Shown: positions 21,012 through 31,403 of the stretch, one piece after another
Position numbering within the stretch: the first letter of the stretch is position 1
Layout: the number at the start of each line of letters is the position of its first letter
Origin: Carettochelys insculpta
Lineage: Eukaryota > Chordata > Testudines > Carettochelyidae
NCBI RefSeq assembly: GCF_033958435.1
Contig: NC_134152.1
Coordinates: 13,502,001-13,566,000 of the forward strand
Length of the DNA stretch: 64,000 bases
Reading direction: 5' to 3'
The notes under the pieces: generated by a model
The model's input: only the letters and a program-made list of their open reading frames with translations
Told to the model about the DNA's origin: nothing
The model's database searches: none
Program-made: the position numbers and the translations under genes

Positions 21012-21722
21012 GGCTACGTCTACACGTGAAGCCAACATCGAAATAGCTTATTTCGATGTAGCAACATCGAAATAGGCTATTTCGATGAGTAACATCTACA
21101 CATCCTCCAGGGCTGGCAACGTCGATGTTCAACTTTGACGTTGCGCGGCACCACATCGAAATAGGCGCTGTGAGGGAACGTCTACACGCCAAAGTAGCAC
21201 ACATTGAAATAAGGGTGCCAGGCACAGCTGCAGACAGGGTCACAGGGCGGACTCAACAGCAAGCCGCTCCCTTAAAGGGCCCCTCCCAGACACAGTTGCA
21301 CTAAACAACACAAGATCCACAGAGCCCACAACTGGTTGCAGCCCCTGTGCCTGCAGCATGGATCCCCAGCTGCCGCAGCAGCAGCCAGAAGCCCTGGGCT
21401 AAGGGCTGCTGCCCACGGTGACCATAGAGCCCCTCAGGGGCTGGAGAGAGAGCATCTCTCAACCCCTCAGCTGATGGCCGCCATGGCGGACCCCGCTATT
21501 TTGAAGTTGCGGGACGCGCAACGACTACACGGTCCCTACTTCGACGTTGAACGTCGAAGTAGGGCGCTATTCCTATCCCCTCATGGGGTTAGCGACTTCG
21601 ACGTCTCGCCGCCTAACGTCGAAGTTAACTTCGAAATAGCGCCCGGCGCGTGTAGCCGTGATGGGCGCTATTTCGAAGTTAGTGCCGCTACTTCGAAGTA
21701 GCGTGCATGTGTAGACACGGCT
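21012..21722. mobile_element. 711 bp non-autonomous Harbinger derivative N1
   Basis: Joins the transposase-side end (21012 to about 21400) directly to the Myb-side end (about 21470-21722) of the large Harbinger elements; all coding sequence is deleted. CTG flanks both sides (21009-21011, 21723-21725). The LTR at 49339 gives the empty site (…GCCCTGGTGATG…, reverse strand). It has the same length as the element at 54283. Confidence 0.92.
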
Positions 21723-22013
21723 CTGGTGATGTATCTGTGGGCTCTGGGTCAGAGACTGCACCGTGAGAGGTACACACTGTAACTGTGTGTGGGGTAAAGG
21801 CCAAGAGCCCCAGCAAGGGACTTGGTTCTATAGTGTATGGGGATGGTATCTTGTTAAAGGTATCTTGTTAAAGGTCTTGTTAAAGGTATAGTGTATGGGG
21901 ATGGAATCTTGTTAAAGGTCTCTCCTTTGCTTAGATATACTGCATACTGCAAGAACAGCAGAAAAGCCATGCTTCCAGTAGGCCCCTAAAAATTCTAAGA
22001 ACAAAAAAAAAAG

Positions 22014-22250
22014 TAGTCACGTAGCACTTTAAAGACTAACAAAATAATTTATTAGGTGACCTTTGGTGGGACAGACCCACTTCTTCAGACCATAGCCATA
22101 CCTTGTCAACTTTGATTACTGTTTTGGTTCTCTATGCCTTAAATATTGAGTCTGTTCTGGTATGGCTATGGTCTGAAGAAGTGGGTCTGTCCCACGAAAG
22201 CTCACCTAATGAATTATTTTGTTAGTCTTCAGAGGGTTAATTGACTGCTT
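22014..22250. mobile_element. Inverted pair of Penelope-like 3' tails
   Basis: A minus-oriented tail (GTAGCACTTTAAAGACTAAC, AATAATTTATTAGGTGA, GACAGACCCACTTCTTCAGA) is followed after about 60 bp by the same tail in plus orientation (TCTGAAGAAGTGGGTCTGTC, TTATTTTGTTAGTCTTC). The pair can fold into a hairpin with arms of about 100 bp. Confidence 0.8.
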
Positions 22251-22254
22251 TTTT

Positions 22255-23559
22255 GTTTTCATTCTTCCCCAGTTTTTCATAATGCTTTTAATCAGTGCTT
22301 TATTAGAGTGCAAGGCATTCTCCCTTTCTCCTTTTCATTTAAAATCTAACACTTCTAAAGGAAAAAGCATGTAAAGTGAAAAGTACAGCTGACATATGTA
22401 TTATAATGCATGATGCTTTATAGAAGAATTTTATTAAACAATGCACATTTCATAATATTAATCTAAACAAGTTGCAGAGTTTGTGGCTACAACACACTAA
22501 CCATTCACTACAGGGCACAGAAGTGTATGGAAGATGTAATTATGCGTTTAAGTGTACTGTGGCTTATTTTTCTTCACAGACTCTCGCATGTAACACATAT
22601 TGTTTTGTTTTATAACCGAGTTTCTCCCCACAGGTTTATCCAGCACAACCTTCTGAGCTGATGCTTAATAGGCCAAACTATCAGGACACTTAACATTGTC
22701 CAGCAAATGTAACAAAAAGATTTCTATGGGAGGCCTCAGTAATAAGACAGATGGGCCAGCTAATAGTCATATTTCTGACTAAAATAGCATATTGGTTTCA
22801 CAGATCACTTTGCACAATGACTGACCTTCTCCCTTTTCAGAATGTTGGGGTTTTAGTTCACCAAGAAAGTTGGACAACTTGTAAAAAAGGAGTAAAAATC
22901 TGTGCAAAGAGCTATGTTTGTTGCATCACTTGCAATTTTGTACACATTTACTATTATTTTTACCCACTTGGCTTGCTTTTACTAAGAGCCTTTGGAGATG
23001 GGTTAACTGTGTCAAAATGCTCCTTCTCCCTCTGATCTGATTCTTTGACCTGTACCCTATTCTTAGCCCCTCAGAGTTATTAGATTACAAAGAAACAATG
23101 ACCCCTGTCTTTTATAATGTCAAATTTGGTCAGTACATTAGTTCTCGTGGGTGGGAATGTTCTGTGCACTGTACTGGTTGGTCAATTAATTGTTTGCTTA
23201 TAGCACAAGTGTCGTAAGGAGTCTCTCTCCAAACAACATGTTCAGAATGTTTTATCATGCACTTTACCAATCCACAAATTATAGGTGAAACTGTGTTCAC
23301 TTGTGGCCTTTCACTAGTGGTTGCCACTAAGATAAACATTCCAACTATAAGTGAGTAACAAGCACCCTCCAAGTGAGCATCATTCAGGATAGTAAGTTCT
23401 GTATGACTTGTCTTGTATACAACAGGAACATGTCAAATTAAAAGGCATTTGGCCTCATTTTTTAAAAATGCAATATTATTCTCAAAGTAGAGATTACTAA
23501 CATTACAGCTCACAGTATTACAGCTTTATCGAGGACAGTTATTTCTATATGGGTTGGTT
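22255..23559. other. Unassigned sequence
   Basis: No gene or repeat identified. The sequence is AT-rich with ordinary base composition. Confidence 0.45.
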
Positions 23560-24403
23560 TGTCCCACTAGTGTGGGCACCGGATAAGTTGGATCACAGCA
23601 GGTCCACTAAGACGGTCACCCACCGTACTGACCATACCACTGAGCCTGCCTACCTGCCCTGTGGGGCACCACACCACCAGTTCAAACAGGAAAGGAGGAT
23701 CTGGACTCCCCAACAGCTCCCCAGCAGAGTAAAGCAGATGTTTATAATAGCTCTGGGAGGATTCAGCTATAGAGATCTAAGACCAATCAGGAGCACAGCT
23801 TTCAAAAGGACTAAAACCCCCAATAAATACATCCCACACCTGCAGCATTTCAGTGGTACGTTCCAACCAGGGTTCAAATGCTTCTTCCCCTCATGTTGGG
23901 ACTGCAACCCAGAGAAAAAGTTTAACTTGAACTTGATTCCAAATGAGGTTATATAACTTTTTCCAGTGATGTCCTAAAGCTTTTGCCCATACATCAGCAG
24001 AGCCTGCAGGGGCCAATGGTTCAAAACTCAGCAGATTCAACATGTTGGCCACAGTCTTTCCTTCTTGTGTCAAGAAGGCTGTTATATTCTTTAAAAATCC
24101 AACATTTGAGTCAGGGCTTTTTGCAGGGGCCCTGGCAATCACAATTTTCCACATGCCACTTGAAGTTTTCAGCTCACTTGGAACCCACAAAGAGTCCACA
24201 GCCATTGCCAGTTCACATAGCCCCGCAAAAACCTTGTCCTCTTCTCAAAGTCTGCACCTAAGCATGCAACACCTCATTAGCGAGTCAATGGCTTTTGTTA
24301 AAGTGGGCTCAATTAAATCCTCCTCAAAGGCCTCAGGTATCCCTAATACTAATAGACAAAACCTAGGGTCAATATTCTGCTCCTTACAGCAACCCTCTGG
24401 CAT
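23560..24403 (-). pseudogene. PNMA-like / Ty3-type Gag
   Basis: The minus-strand frame from an ATG at 24403 reads CCKEQNIDPRFCLLVLGIPE, a close pattern match to the N-terminus of PNMA-family and related Ty3 Gag proteins (WCR…RALLVLGIPE). It continues EEDLIEPTLTKAI, a TGA at 24245-24247, then VFAGLCELAMAVDSLWVPSE, MWKIVIARAP, VGFLKNITAFLTQEGKTVAN, and after one more stop EAFEPWLERTTEMLQVWD. That last block is the capsid-domain start (PNMA: W-L-E-x-T-x-M-L-Q-x-W). The order RRM-like N-domain then capsid matches the family. It lies directly downstream of a primer-binding site and LTR in the same orientation, so it is an element's Gag and not a domesticated PNMA gene. The ATG choice is uncertain; upstream in-frame codons after a TAA are also open. 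Confidence 0.78.
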
Positions 24404-24507
24404 GAGGTCAGCCACTATGCAAATTCCGACTTATCCTGTGATAACAAGACTGTTCATCACAATGGTCTACATGGATGTGCTTGCGAGGGGTACTACCCAT
24501 CAACGAT

Positions 24508-24525
24508 ATCCTGGATGATCCCCCA
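24508..24525 (-). other. Primer-binding site, tRNA-Pro type
   Basis: On the minus strand, 4 nt after the LTR end, the sequence reads TGGGGGATCATCCAGGAT. This differs by three bases from the tRNA-Pro complement TGGGGGCTCGTCCGGGAT; two of the changes are CG to CA. The position between LTR and gag is correct. Confidence 0.75.
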
Positions 24526-24529
24526 TTTA

Positions 24530-25585
24530 TGTAACCTTTCTGTTAATGGCAGGTGATTGTAAGAAGGGCCAGGTTCAATTCCTAGGGGAGTCAGTCACTA
24601 ATGCAACCAAAGTGGTTTCATCCCCCACTCAGTAACCTGGGACAATCTCACCCAAACTGTTGGGTGCCTGTAAAGGCAGTTCTTCCCCTCTTGCAAGCAC
24701 AGAATCCGAGATAGAAACAGTCTGTTCAATAACAGTAGCCAGATATAAATCTACCCAGCGACACATGCGGTATTCAGACACAAAGGAAAGGGAAACCCCC
24801 GTTAAACAAGGCACTATCCCCACAGTCTGCTGAGCCATGTCCCTTGCTTAGAGCTCTTTACCAGCACACATTTATTGAATGTTACTATGCTTCAACTCTC
24901 CACTCACTACATGGTCTTGTCCATACCAACCCAGAGTTCACAGGTGCACCAGCATGCAGACTCTTGCCACACAGCAGCAGGATCACCTGCTGGCCACTTG
25001 CCTGCTGCTTTGTAGGTTTGGCACAAGGCAGAATCCTGTGATTTCAGCTCCCAGTGTCTTCAACTCTGGGCCTAGCCACAAAGGATCTCAGTATCCACCA
25101 GGGTGGATATTCACAGAATAACAACAACTACAGACACCAGCGTTGGTCTGGGCTACAGCTCTGTCTTTGAACAGTGGCGGGACAGGACTAGTCAATCCGG
25201 ACTTATGACTGTATGGCCAAAAGGCTCCCAGCCAGCTAGTTCAATCAGCATCCCCTCCTTGCTTCTACTCCACAGTACTCTGCTGAGGGGAGCCTTGTGT
25301 GATCCATCTTACACAGTGACAATGACTACCCTGTCTCCTCACAATTATTTCAAGCATTGATGATATTCCACAATTCCTATATTTGGTGATAACATAATTT
25401 GTTACTTTACAACAAACAGGTTGTTTACAATAGGCGAAACAACACTCCATCATTTGACTACCCACAGGTCTTGCAAACAAAGCAACTATTTACACAGACA
25501 CCCTGAAGTTCTTCTCACTTTGTAAATGATCTGTAGAGAACACATTCCTTAAATTCCTTCAGCTCCTGCTTCCACATTCCTTACA
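24530..25585 (-). mobile_element. 5' LTR of the gag-bearing element
   Basis: On the minus strand it starts TGTAAGGAATGTGGAAGC and ends AACAGAAAGGTTACA, with TG…CA borders. It is 1056 bp and aligns with the LTR at 49339-50418. The primer-binding site and gag follow in the expected order. The downstream pol region and 3' LTR are absent. Confidence 0.85.
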
Positions 25586-26387
25586 AATAAAATGGTGAGA
25601 GCTACATGAGTCATGCTGTCACCTCCGCACGTGTACTTTGCACAAAGGTGCTTTTTTCCTGACAATGCTTGTTGTTATTTTTGTTAAATAAACTTCATTG
25701 TAGCCAAAAGTGCCATACGGGCACACTCAGAAAAACAAGGACTCCATGAACAGAATATACATCCTACTGCAAACTTTCCACAACGTTCCACCAGTGATCT
25801 TTAGTTCTGTTCTGGAGTGCCCAGTCCAGGGGTCAAAGGGTAATCTCTCTACGTGACAAAGAAGCAAAAGATGGAAAGGTTAATACAGGATTGGCAAAAA
25901 CACTTGGCCACTCCCAGAATTTGGAAAGTAGTCAAGATCCACACTTTTCCATGATATTAATAGAGGAAGTGTGGTGTCTAGGATGCAGGTTGGTTGCAGA
26001 TGGGAGCTTGGGGTAGAGGACTGGGGTTCAGGAGAGGATTCTGACCTGGAGGAGAAGTGCAGGAGGGAGGTGCAGGGCCTTGGGTTGTGACCTGGGGAAG
26101 AGGATTGGGTACAGGAAGGGGAGCCAAAAAAAAGTCAACATATGTCTGTAGATATCTCATTGTAAAGATCATTTAAATACAGAGTCAAAGAACTATGGAC
26201 AGATTTGAGATGGGCCACAACCACAACATAATACCTTGAAGTTTAAGAGTTTCTTCCTCATTGCTCCCAATGATCACATTTTGATTCTGGATCAAATCCA
26301 GAAGCAAAACTGATCTGGTTTCTAGCTCTAGTTGGTGTCCAAAATGTGACAAAAAGCAGCTGTTATCACAAGACTCCAACACATTTA
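25586..26387. other. Unassigned sequence
   Basis: No gene seen. A G-rich stretch at 25985-26115 gives short spurious frames on the other strand. Confidence 0.4.
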
Positions 26388-26822
26388 GGTCATTTCTACA
26401 CAGGCCACTTCCGTCAGAAGTGGCATGCTAATATACAGAGCGAAAGATGCTAATGAGGCGCAGATGCAAATTCCCCACGCCTCATCAGCATAACATCACG
26501 TGATTTGGAGTCTGGAAGACCGTTCTTTCGGACTCCAAAATGCTGTGTAGAAGCGCAGCCCCGGGGGCGCTTCCAGAAGGAAGTCCTCTTTCCGGAGGCC
26601 CCTTCTTCCCAAAAAGTTTCGGCAAGAAGGGGCCTCCAGAAGAAGCACATCCTTCCGGAAGCCCCCTCCCGGGGCCGCGCTTCTACGTGGCGTTTTGGAG
26701 GCCAAATCATGTGACATTATGGTAATGAGGCACGGGGAATTTGCATCCATGCCTCATTAGCATCTTTCACTCAGTGTATTAGCATGCGACTTCCGAAGGA
26801 AGTGGCCTGTGTAGAAACGGCC
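26388..26822. mobile_element. 435 bp palindromic MITE with TTA duplication
   Basis: Ends are GGTCATTTCTACACAGGCC and GGCCTGTGTAGAAACGGCC, with CACTTCCG/CGGAAG-type inner repeats. TTA flanks both sides (26385-26387, 26823-26825). It is the only element here with the canonical TWA-type target. Confidence 0.9.
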
Positions 26823-26825
26823 TTA

Positions 26826-27674
26826 GAGCCCAAACTATGAAAGAACAGGTCTCAAGATTTTGGCACCTTCAATTCCAAACAAGGTGCTGGAATAATTTAC
26901 AAAATAGGAATGCAGAGAGCCATTCAACCGAACTGTAAACCCTGAATGTAATGGAAACCACTTCCAGCCACTAAATGTGGCAAAACTTCTAGCTCCTCTA
27001 GTTCCAGCATCTGTGATTCCAAATCTTAGCCCTGATTCGTCTGCAGTCGTCTGAGCCAGATACAAAACTGGTTGTCAGTGCAATGTTGAGCATGATTTTT
27101 TTAAAACATACACAAAAACTCAGATTGAGAAAGAGTTTTTGTAACTAGAGAACTGGTGCATGTTTCCTATACAGTAAGTATTACCTAACACAAGCAGAAA
27201 ATGTCCCTGGCTGTATCAGAACATATGACCAAATAAGCACCACAGTTCTGGAGAATCACAGTCCACTCATGTCAGAAGACTCTGAACACTCAATGCTAAA
27301 ACATGTCTATATGCGACCAAAACTCAAGATGAGATGTGCAAATGTACTCATTGTGCCCTAGACAAACTGCTCAGGTCTTAAGAACTTAAGAAGTCTGGGT
27401 GGATCTGTAACTTAAGAAGTCTGGGTGGATCTGTAACTAAATATGATCCAAAGTACTCTCTAAAGGGAAATCATGACTGTAACCTTGTAAATCACACTGT
27501 GATATAAATATTTCATTACATCATTACTTTACCCCTCAAGCCCATTTACCACTAACCAGAACTAGCAAACTAGGATGTAGATACAAGAAAAATTACTAAA
27601 GGGGAGTAAGATCCATTTAAAGCAAGAACCAGGCCATTTATCTTGCATTTGCCATCTTTCACTGCTCTGAAGGT
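26826..27674. other. Unassigned sequence with a 26 bp perfect tandem pair
   Basis: No gene. Positions 27385-27410 and 27411-27436 are identical 26-mers beginning CTTAAGAAGTCTGGG, a recent local duplication. Confidence 0.55.
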
Positions 27675-27815
27675 CTCATAGAGGTAGCCGTGTTAGTCTG
27701 CAGCTTCACAAAAATAAAAAAGGCAGTCTTGTAGCACCTTCAAGACTAACAAATTTATTTATTAGGTAATGAGATTTTGTGAGTAAGACCCACTTCACTG
27801 GATACTCTGAAAGTA
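27675..27815 (-). mobile_element. Penelope-like 3' tail
   Basis: Minus-oriented tail: GAGGTAGCCGTGTTAGTCTG, CTTGTAGCACCTTCAAGACT, AATTTATTTATTAGG and AGTAAGACCCACTTCACTGG. Matches the layout of the tail at 57220-57320 on the other strand. No coding part remains. Confidence 0.75.
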
Positions 27816-29039
27816 TATAACTAAACAGTCACAACCTTCCTCATAGATTTTAGTCAATCAGTTTTTTGGGGTTTTTTTTATGTTTTTTCTGATTTTTGTT
27901 TGTTCTTTCTTTACCTTAACCTTCTATCCTTCTCACGCTGTTCCTTTCACACTTCATCATGCATTCTCTTTGCCTTCTCATTGCCTCTTTCTTACCCCTA
28001 CTTCCAAGACTAGAACTCCTGCTGCTACATTTACTTCCTTCTTCCCTGTAAGTATCATTGATATTCAAATTTTGAGATCTGTAGTGCCCAAACTTAGATA
28101 CATCGAAGAGGTAAGTGCTTACCTCCTTAGGATATTTAAGCACTGCTCTGCATAACAATATGGGCACTTAGATGCCCAAAAGCAGTATTTAGATGTCTTA
28201 CTTTCAACCATCAACTTTGAAAATTGGCCTCCAACTTGGTCAGCACGCTCAACCTTCAGCTAAAAATTAGAACTGTCTAAAATTAGCTGCAGGTCTTCTT
28301 CAAGTTCTTTGGGAAGACCACTAAAGCAGAAGACAAATGTATGATTTGCTTATACAGCTGACTGCTGTGCTAAATACATCTTCTTGCTCTCCATCTGGTC
28401 ATACCTCAGACAGCATCTGGAAAACAGGGTAAAACCTAAATCCCCCAGACACAGTGTGTGTGACAAAACTGCCATTCAGTGGCATATGCAAGTGAATGGA
28501 GGACAGGAGCTACTTGTTTTCAACCTCAGATTGGACATAGCCTCATAGCTGATGCAGCCAGGATTTTTAGGTGGCAGACAGATTAGATCAGCTGTTTATC
28601 CTGGTGGAAAGGGGGAGTATGGGATTATTAATGTTAAAAACATATAATAAGCATCTGGTGGGTTTGATGCTGGGGCTGTTTCAAACAAAGTAGGACAACT
28701 GTAGCATGAAAGGGGCAGTTTTGCAAGGAAACAAAGCTGGAATGGTTGATGAGTGCCTCAGAGAAATTTGATAAAATGACCTGGAGAAAGAAAAAGCCTT
28801 TGTTGATCACAGGATACTGGGAGGTGTGGATGGTGGGAGAAGAGCTGTAGCATCACAAAGACAATTTCTATCCAAGATTAACATTTTATTTATGGGAAAA
28901 GTCAGGCACAAGCTGTAGACATGGGGGAAAAGGGAGAAAATGAACCAGAAGACCCCATCAGTTTAGTCTGAATCCTCACCAGCAGCTCTTTTGGACAGCC
29001 TGGACTTGAGCACAATGAGGGGGGTTGGCAGGCATGGAG
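27816..29039. other. Unassigned sequence
   Basis: No recognisable gene or repeat. It includes a T-rich stretch at 27860-27910. Confidence 0.45.
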
Positions 29040-29622
29040 GATGTTACTGGATGAGGGAGGTAACAGGGTAACAGATGATGTGAGAAAAGCTAAAGTACTC
29101 AATGCTTTTTTTTCCCTGTGTCTTCACTGACAAGGTCAGTTTCCAGACTACTGCACTAGGCAATGCATTATGGGAAGGAGGTAGGCAGCCCTTGGTAAGG
29201 AAAGAATAAGTTAAGGGTTATTTTAAAAAGTTAGACATACACAAATCCATGGGCCCAGATTTAATGCATCTTAGGATACTGAGGGAATTGGCAAATACTA
29301 TTGCAGAGCCTTTGGCCATTACCTTTGAGAACTCATGGAGATCGGAAGAGGACTTGTATGACTGGGAAAAGGCAAATACAGCACCCATCTTCAAAAAGGA
29401 AAGAAATACAATCCAGGGAACAATAGACCGGTCAGCATTACCTCACTGCATGGAAAAATCATGGAGGAGATCCTCAAGGAATATATTTTGAAGCACTTGG
29501 AAGTGATCAAGAATAGTCAACATGGATTCACCAAGGACAAGCCATGCATCACCAATCTGACTGGCTTCTATGATGAGGTAACTGGCTATGTGGACATGGG
29601 AAGTCAATAGATAGGACATAAA
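29040..29622 (+). mobile_element. CR1 LINE, left half of a split copy
   Basis: Contains decayed CR1 reverse-transcriptase sequence: VLNAFF-like (29097), GPDLMHLRILRELANTIAEP (29251) and [16 protein letters not shown]. It ends at the point equivalent to ITG-x-VD-x-GK just before motif A. The copy resumes at 35547 with [15 protein letters not shown] sequence DFSKAFDT in the same orientation. The gap is filled by a MITE and a PLE. Confidence 0.8.
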
Positions 29623-30074
29623 GGCTATGTCTACATGTGCCCCAAACGTCGAAATGGCCATGCAAATGGCCATTTCGAAGTTTACTAATGAAGCGCTGAA
29701 ATGCATATTCAGCGCTTCATTAGCATGCGGGCGGCAGCGGCGCTTCGAAATTGACGCGCCTTGCCGCCGCGCGGCGTGTCCAGACGGGGCTCCTTTTGGA
29801 AAGGTCCCCGCCTACTTCGAAGTCCCCTTATTCCCATGAGCTCATGAGAATATGAGCTCATGGGAATAAGGGGACTTCGAAGTAGGCGGGGCCCTTTCCA
29901 AAAGGAGCCCCGTCTGGACACGCCGCGCGGCGGCAAGGCGCGTCAATTTCGAAGCGCCGCTGCCGCCCGCATGCTAATGAAGCGCTGAATATGCATTTCA
30001 GCGCTTCATTAGTAAACTTCGAAATGGCCATTTGCATGGCCATTTCGAAGTTTGGGGCACGTGTAGACACGGCC
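29623..30074. mobile_element. 452 bp foldback MITE
   Basis: Ends are GGCTATGTCTACATGTGCCC and GGGGCACGTGTAGACACGGCC. AAA flanks both sides (29620-29622, 30075-30077). Near-perfect inverted halves centre at about 29848. Closely related to the element at 19834. Confidence 0.9.
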
Positions 30075-30077
30075 AAA

Positions 30078-30339
30078 AACACAAAGCAGTCCAGTAGCAC
30101 TTTAAAGACTAACAAAATAATTTATTAGGTGATGAGCTTTCATGGGACAGACCCACTTCTTCAGATCATAGCCATACCAGAACAGACTCAATATTTAAAG
30201 CACAGAGAACTAAATATAGTAATCAAGGTGGACAAATCAGAAAAATATTATCAAGGTGAGCAAATCAGAGAGTAGAGGGGCAGAAGTGCGGGGGAGGTCA
30301 AGAATTAGATTAAGCCAAGTATGCAAAAGAGCCCCTATA
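30078..30339 (-). mobile_element. Penelope-like element, 3' part (split by Harbinger copy 2)
   Basis: Minus-oriented tail with CAGTAGCACTTTAAAGAC, AATAATTTATTAGGTGATGA and GACAGACCCACTTCTTCAGA. It ends GCCCCTATA at the Harbinger insertion. The same sequence without the insertion is at 43860-44110. Confidence 0.85.
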
Positions 30340-30775
30340 AGCCGCGTCTACACGTCCACGCTACTTCGAAGTAGCGGCACCAACTTCGAAATAGCACCCG
30401 TCACGGCTACACGTGTTGGGCGCTATTTCGAAGTTAACATTGACGTTAGGCGGCGAGACATTGAAGTCGCTAACCCCATGAAGGGATGGGAATAGCGCCC
30501 TACTTTGACGTTCAACGTCGAAGTAGGGAATGTGTAGTCGTTGCGCGTCCCGCAACATCGAAATTGCGGGGTCCTCCATGGCGGCCATTAGCTGAGGGGT
30601 TGAGAGACGCTCTCTCCAGCCCCTGAGCTCAACGGTGGCCACGTGGAGCGACCCCTTAAAGCTCCCCGCCCCTTCCCTTCCTGTGCAGGAAGCTGAGAGA
30701 GCGTGCAGGCAGCAGCAGTAACACGCAGCTAGCCTGCACGTTCCTCCACAGCCACACACACCCCCACCCGCCGTG

Positions 30776-31403
30776 ATGGCCGCCCCCCAGCGCCCCCAGG
30801 GGACCCCCCCCCAAGGGGAGCCAGGGCTCACAGCCCAGCAGCCAGGCGAGAAAGCAGCAGCGGGGCCCCTCCTGGACGGAGGCCGAGCTTCGGGACCTGC
30901 TGGGGCTCTGGAGCGAGGAGGAGGTGCTCCAGGTAATAGGGAGCAAGAGGCGGAATGCGGATGTGTTCGCTCGGCTGGCCGAGGGCCTGGCCGCCCGGGG
31001 TCACCCTGCCCACACTCCGGATCATCTCCAGAGTAAAGTGAAGGAGCTGCGGCAGGGTTACGCCCGGGCCCGGGATGCAGCTGGCCGATCTGGGGCCGCC
31101 CCCATCACTTGCCCCTTTTACAGGGAGCTCAGGGCCATCCTGGGCCCCCGGCACACCTCCTCCCCTCCGGCCACTCTTGATACCTTGGCCGAGGAGCCCC
31201 AGCAGGCCCCGGAGGCGGAGTCCGCCCCGGAGGCAAGCCCTGCACCCCAGGGGCCCCCCCAGGAGCCCACCCCCGGGGCACCGGAGGAGGAGGGGGACTC
31301 CTCCTCCAGTGACGCCGGCCTCCACATCATCGTCCCATCCAAGAGCTCCAGCCGGGCGTCCACCCCCCCCGGGTGTCCCCCGACCGTGGGAGTGGACCGT
31401 CAG
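30776..31403 (+). pseudogene. Harbinger Myb/SANT-like protein, exon 1 (copy 2)
   Basis: An ATG at 30776 matches copy 1 (MAAPQRPQG). The C-run near 30803-30812 has one C more than copy 1, so the ATG frame leaves the domain frame. The Myb/SANT-like domain follows in the other frame: RGPSWTEAELRDLLGLW, SKRRNADVFARLAEGL, LQSKVKELRQGYARARDAAG and FYRELRAILG. The acidic, Pro-rich linker and donor (CAG|GTATGT) are intact. An alternative is translation from a downstream start, which would lose the first helix. The domain would otherwise bind DNA together with the transposase. Confidence 0.75.

Larger units (their letters stand above)
20272..21975 (+). mobile_element. LTR of a PNMA-gag-type Ty3 element, split by a Harbinger derivative
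   Basis: Starts TGTGAGGAATGTGGCAGC and is the reverse complement of the LTR at 49339-50418 along its length (for example TTTGCCTGAAAGGTATCACAC and CCAAGAGCCCCAGCAAG, on opposite strands). The 3' end is missing: homology stops near AGATATACTGCATACTGC at about 21955. It is interrupted at 21012-21722 by a 711 bp element. Near 21840-21925 the phrase ATCTTGTTAAAGGT is tandemly repeated. Confidence 0.82.

Noticed and set aside
23560..24403. Domesticated host PNMA gene
   Set aside because: Two in-frame stops and a directly adjacent LTR and primer-binding site point to a decayed Ty3-type element.
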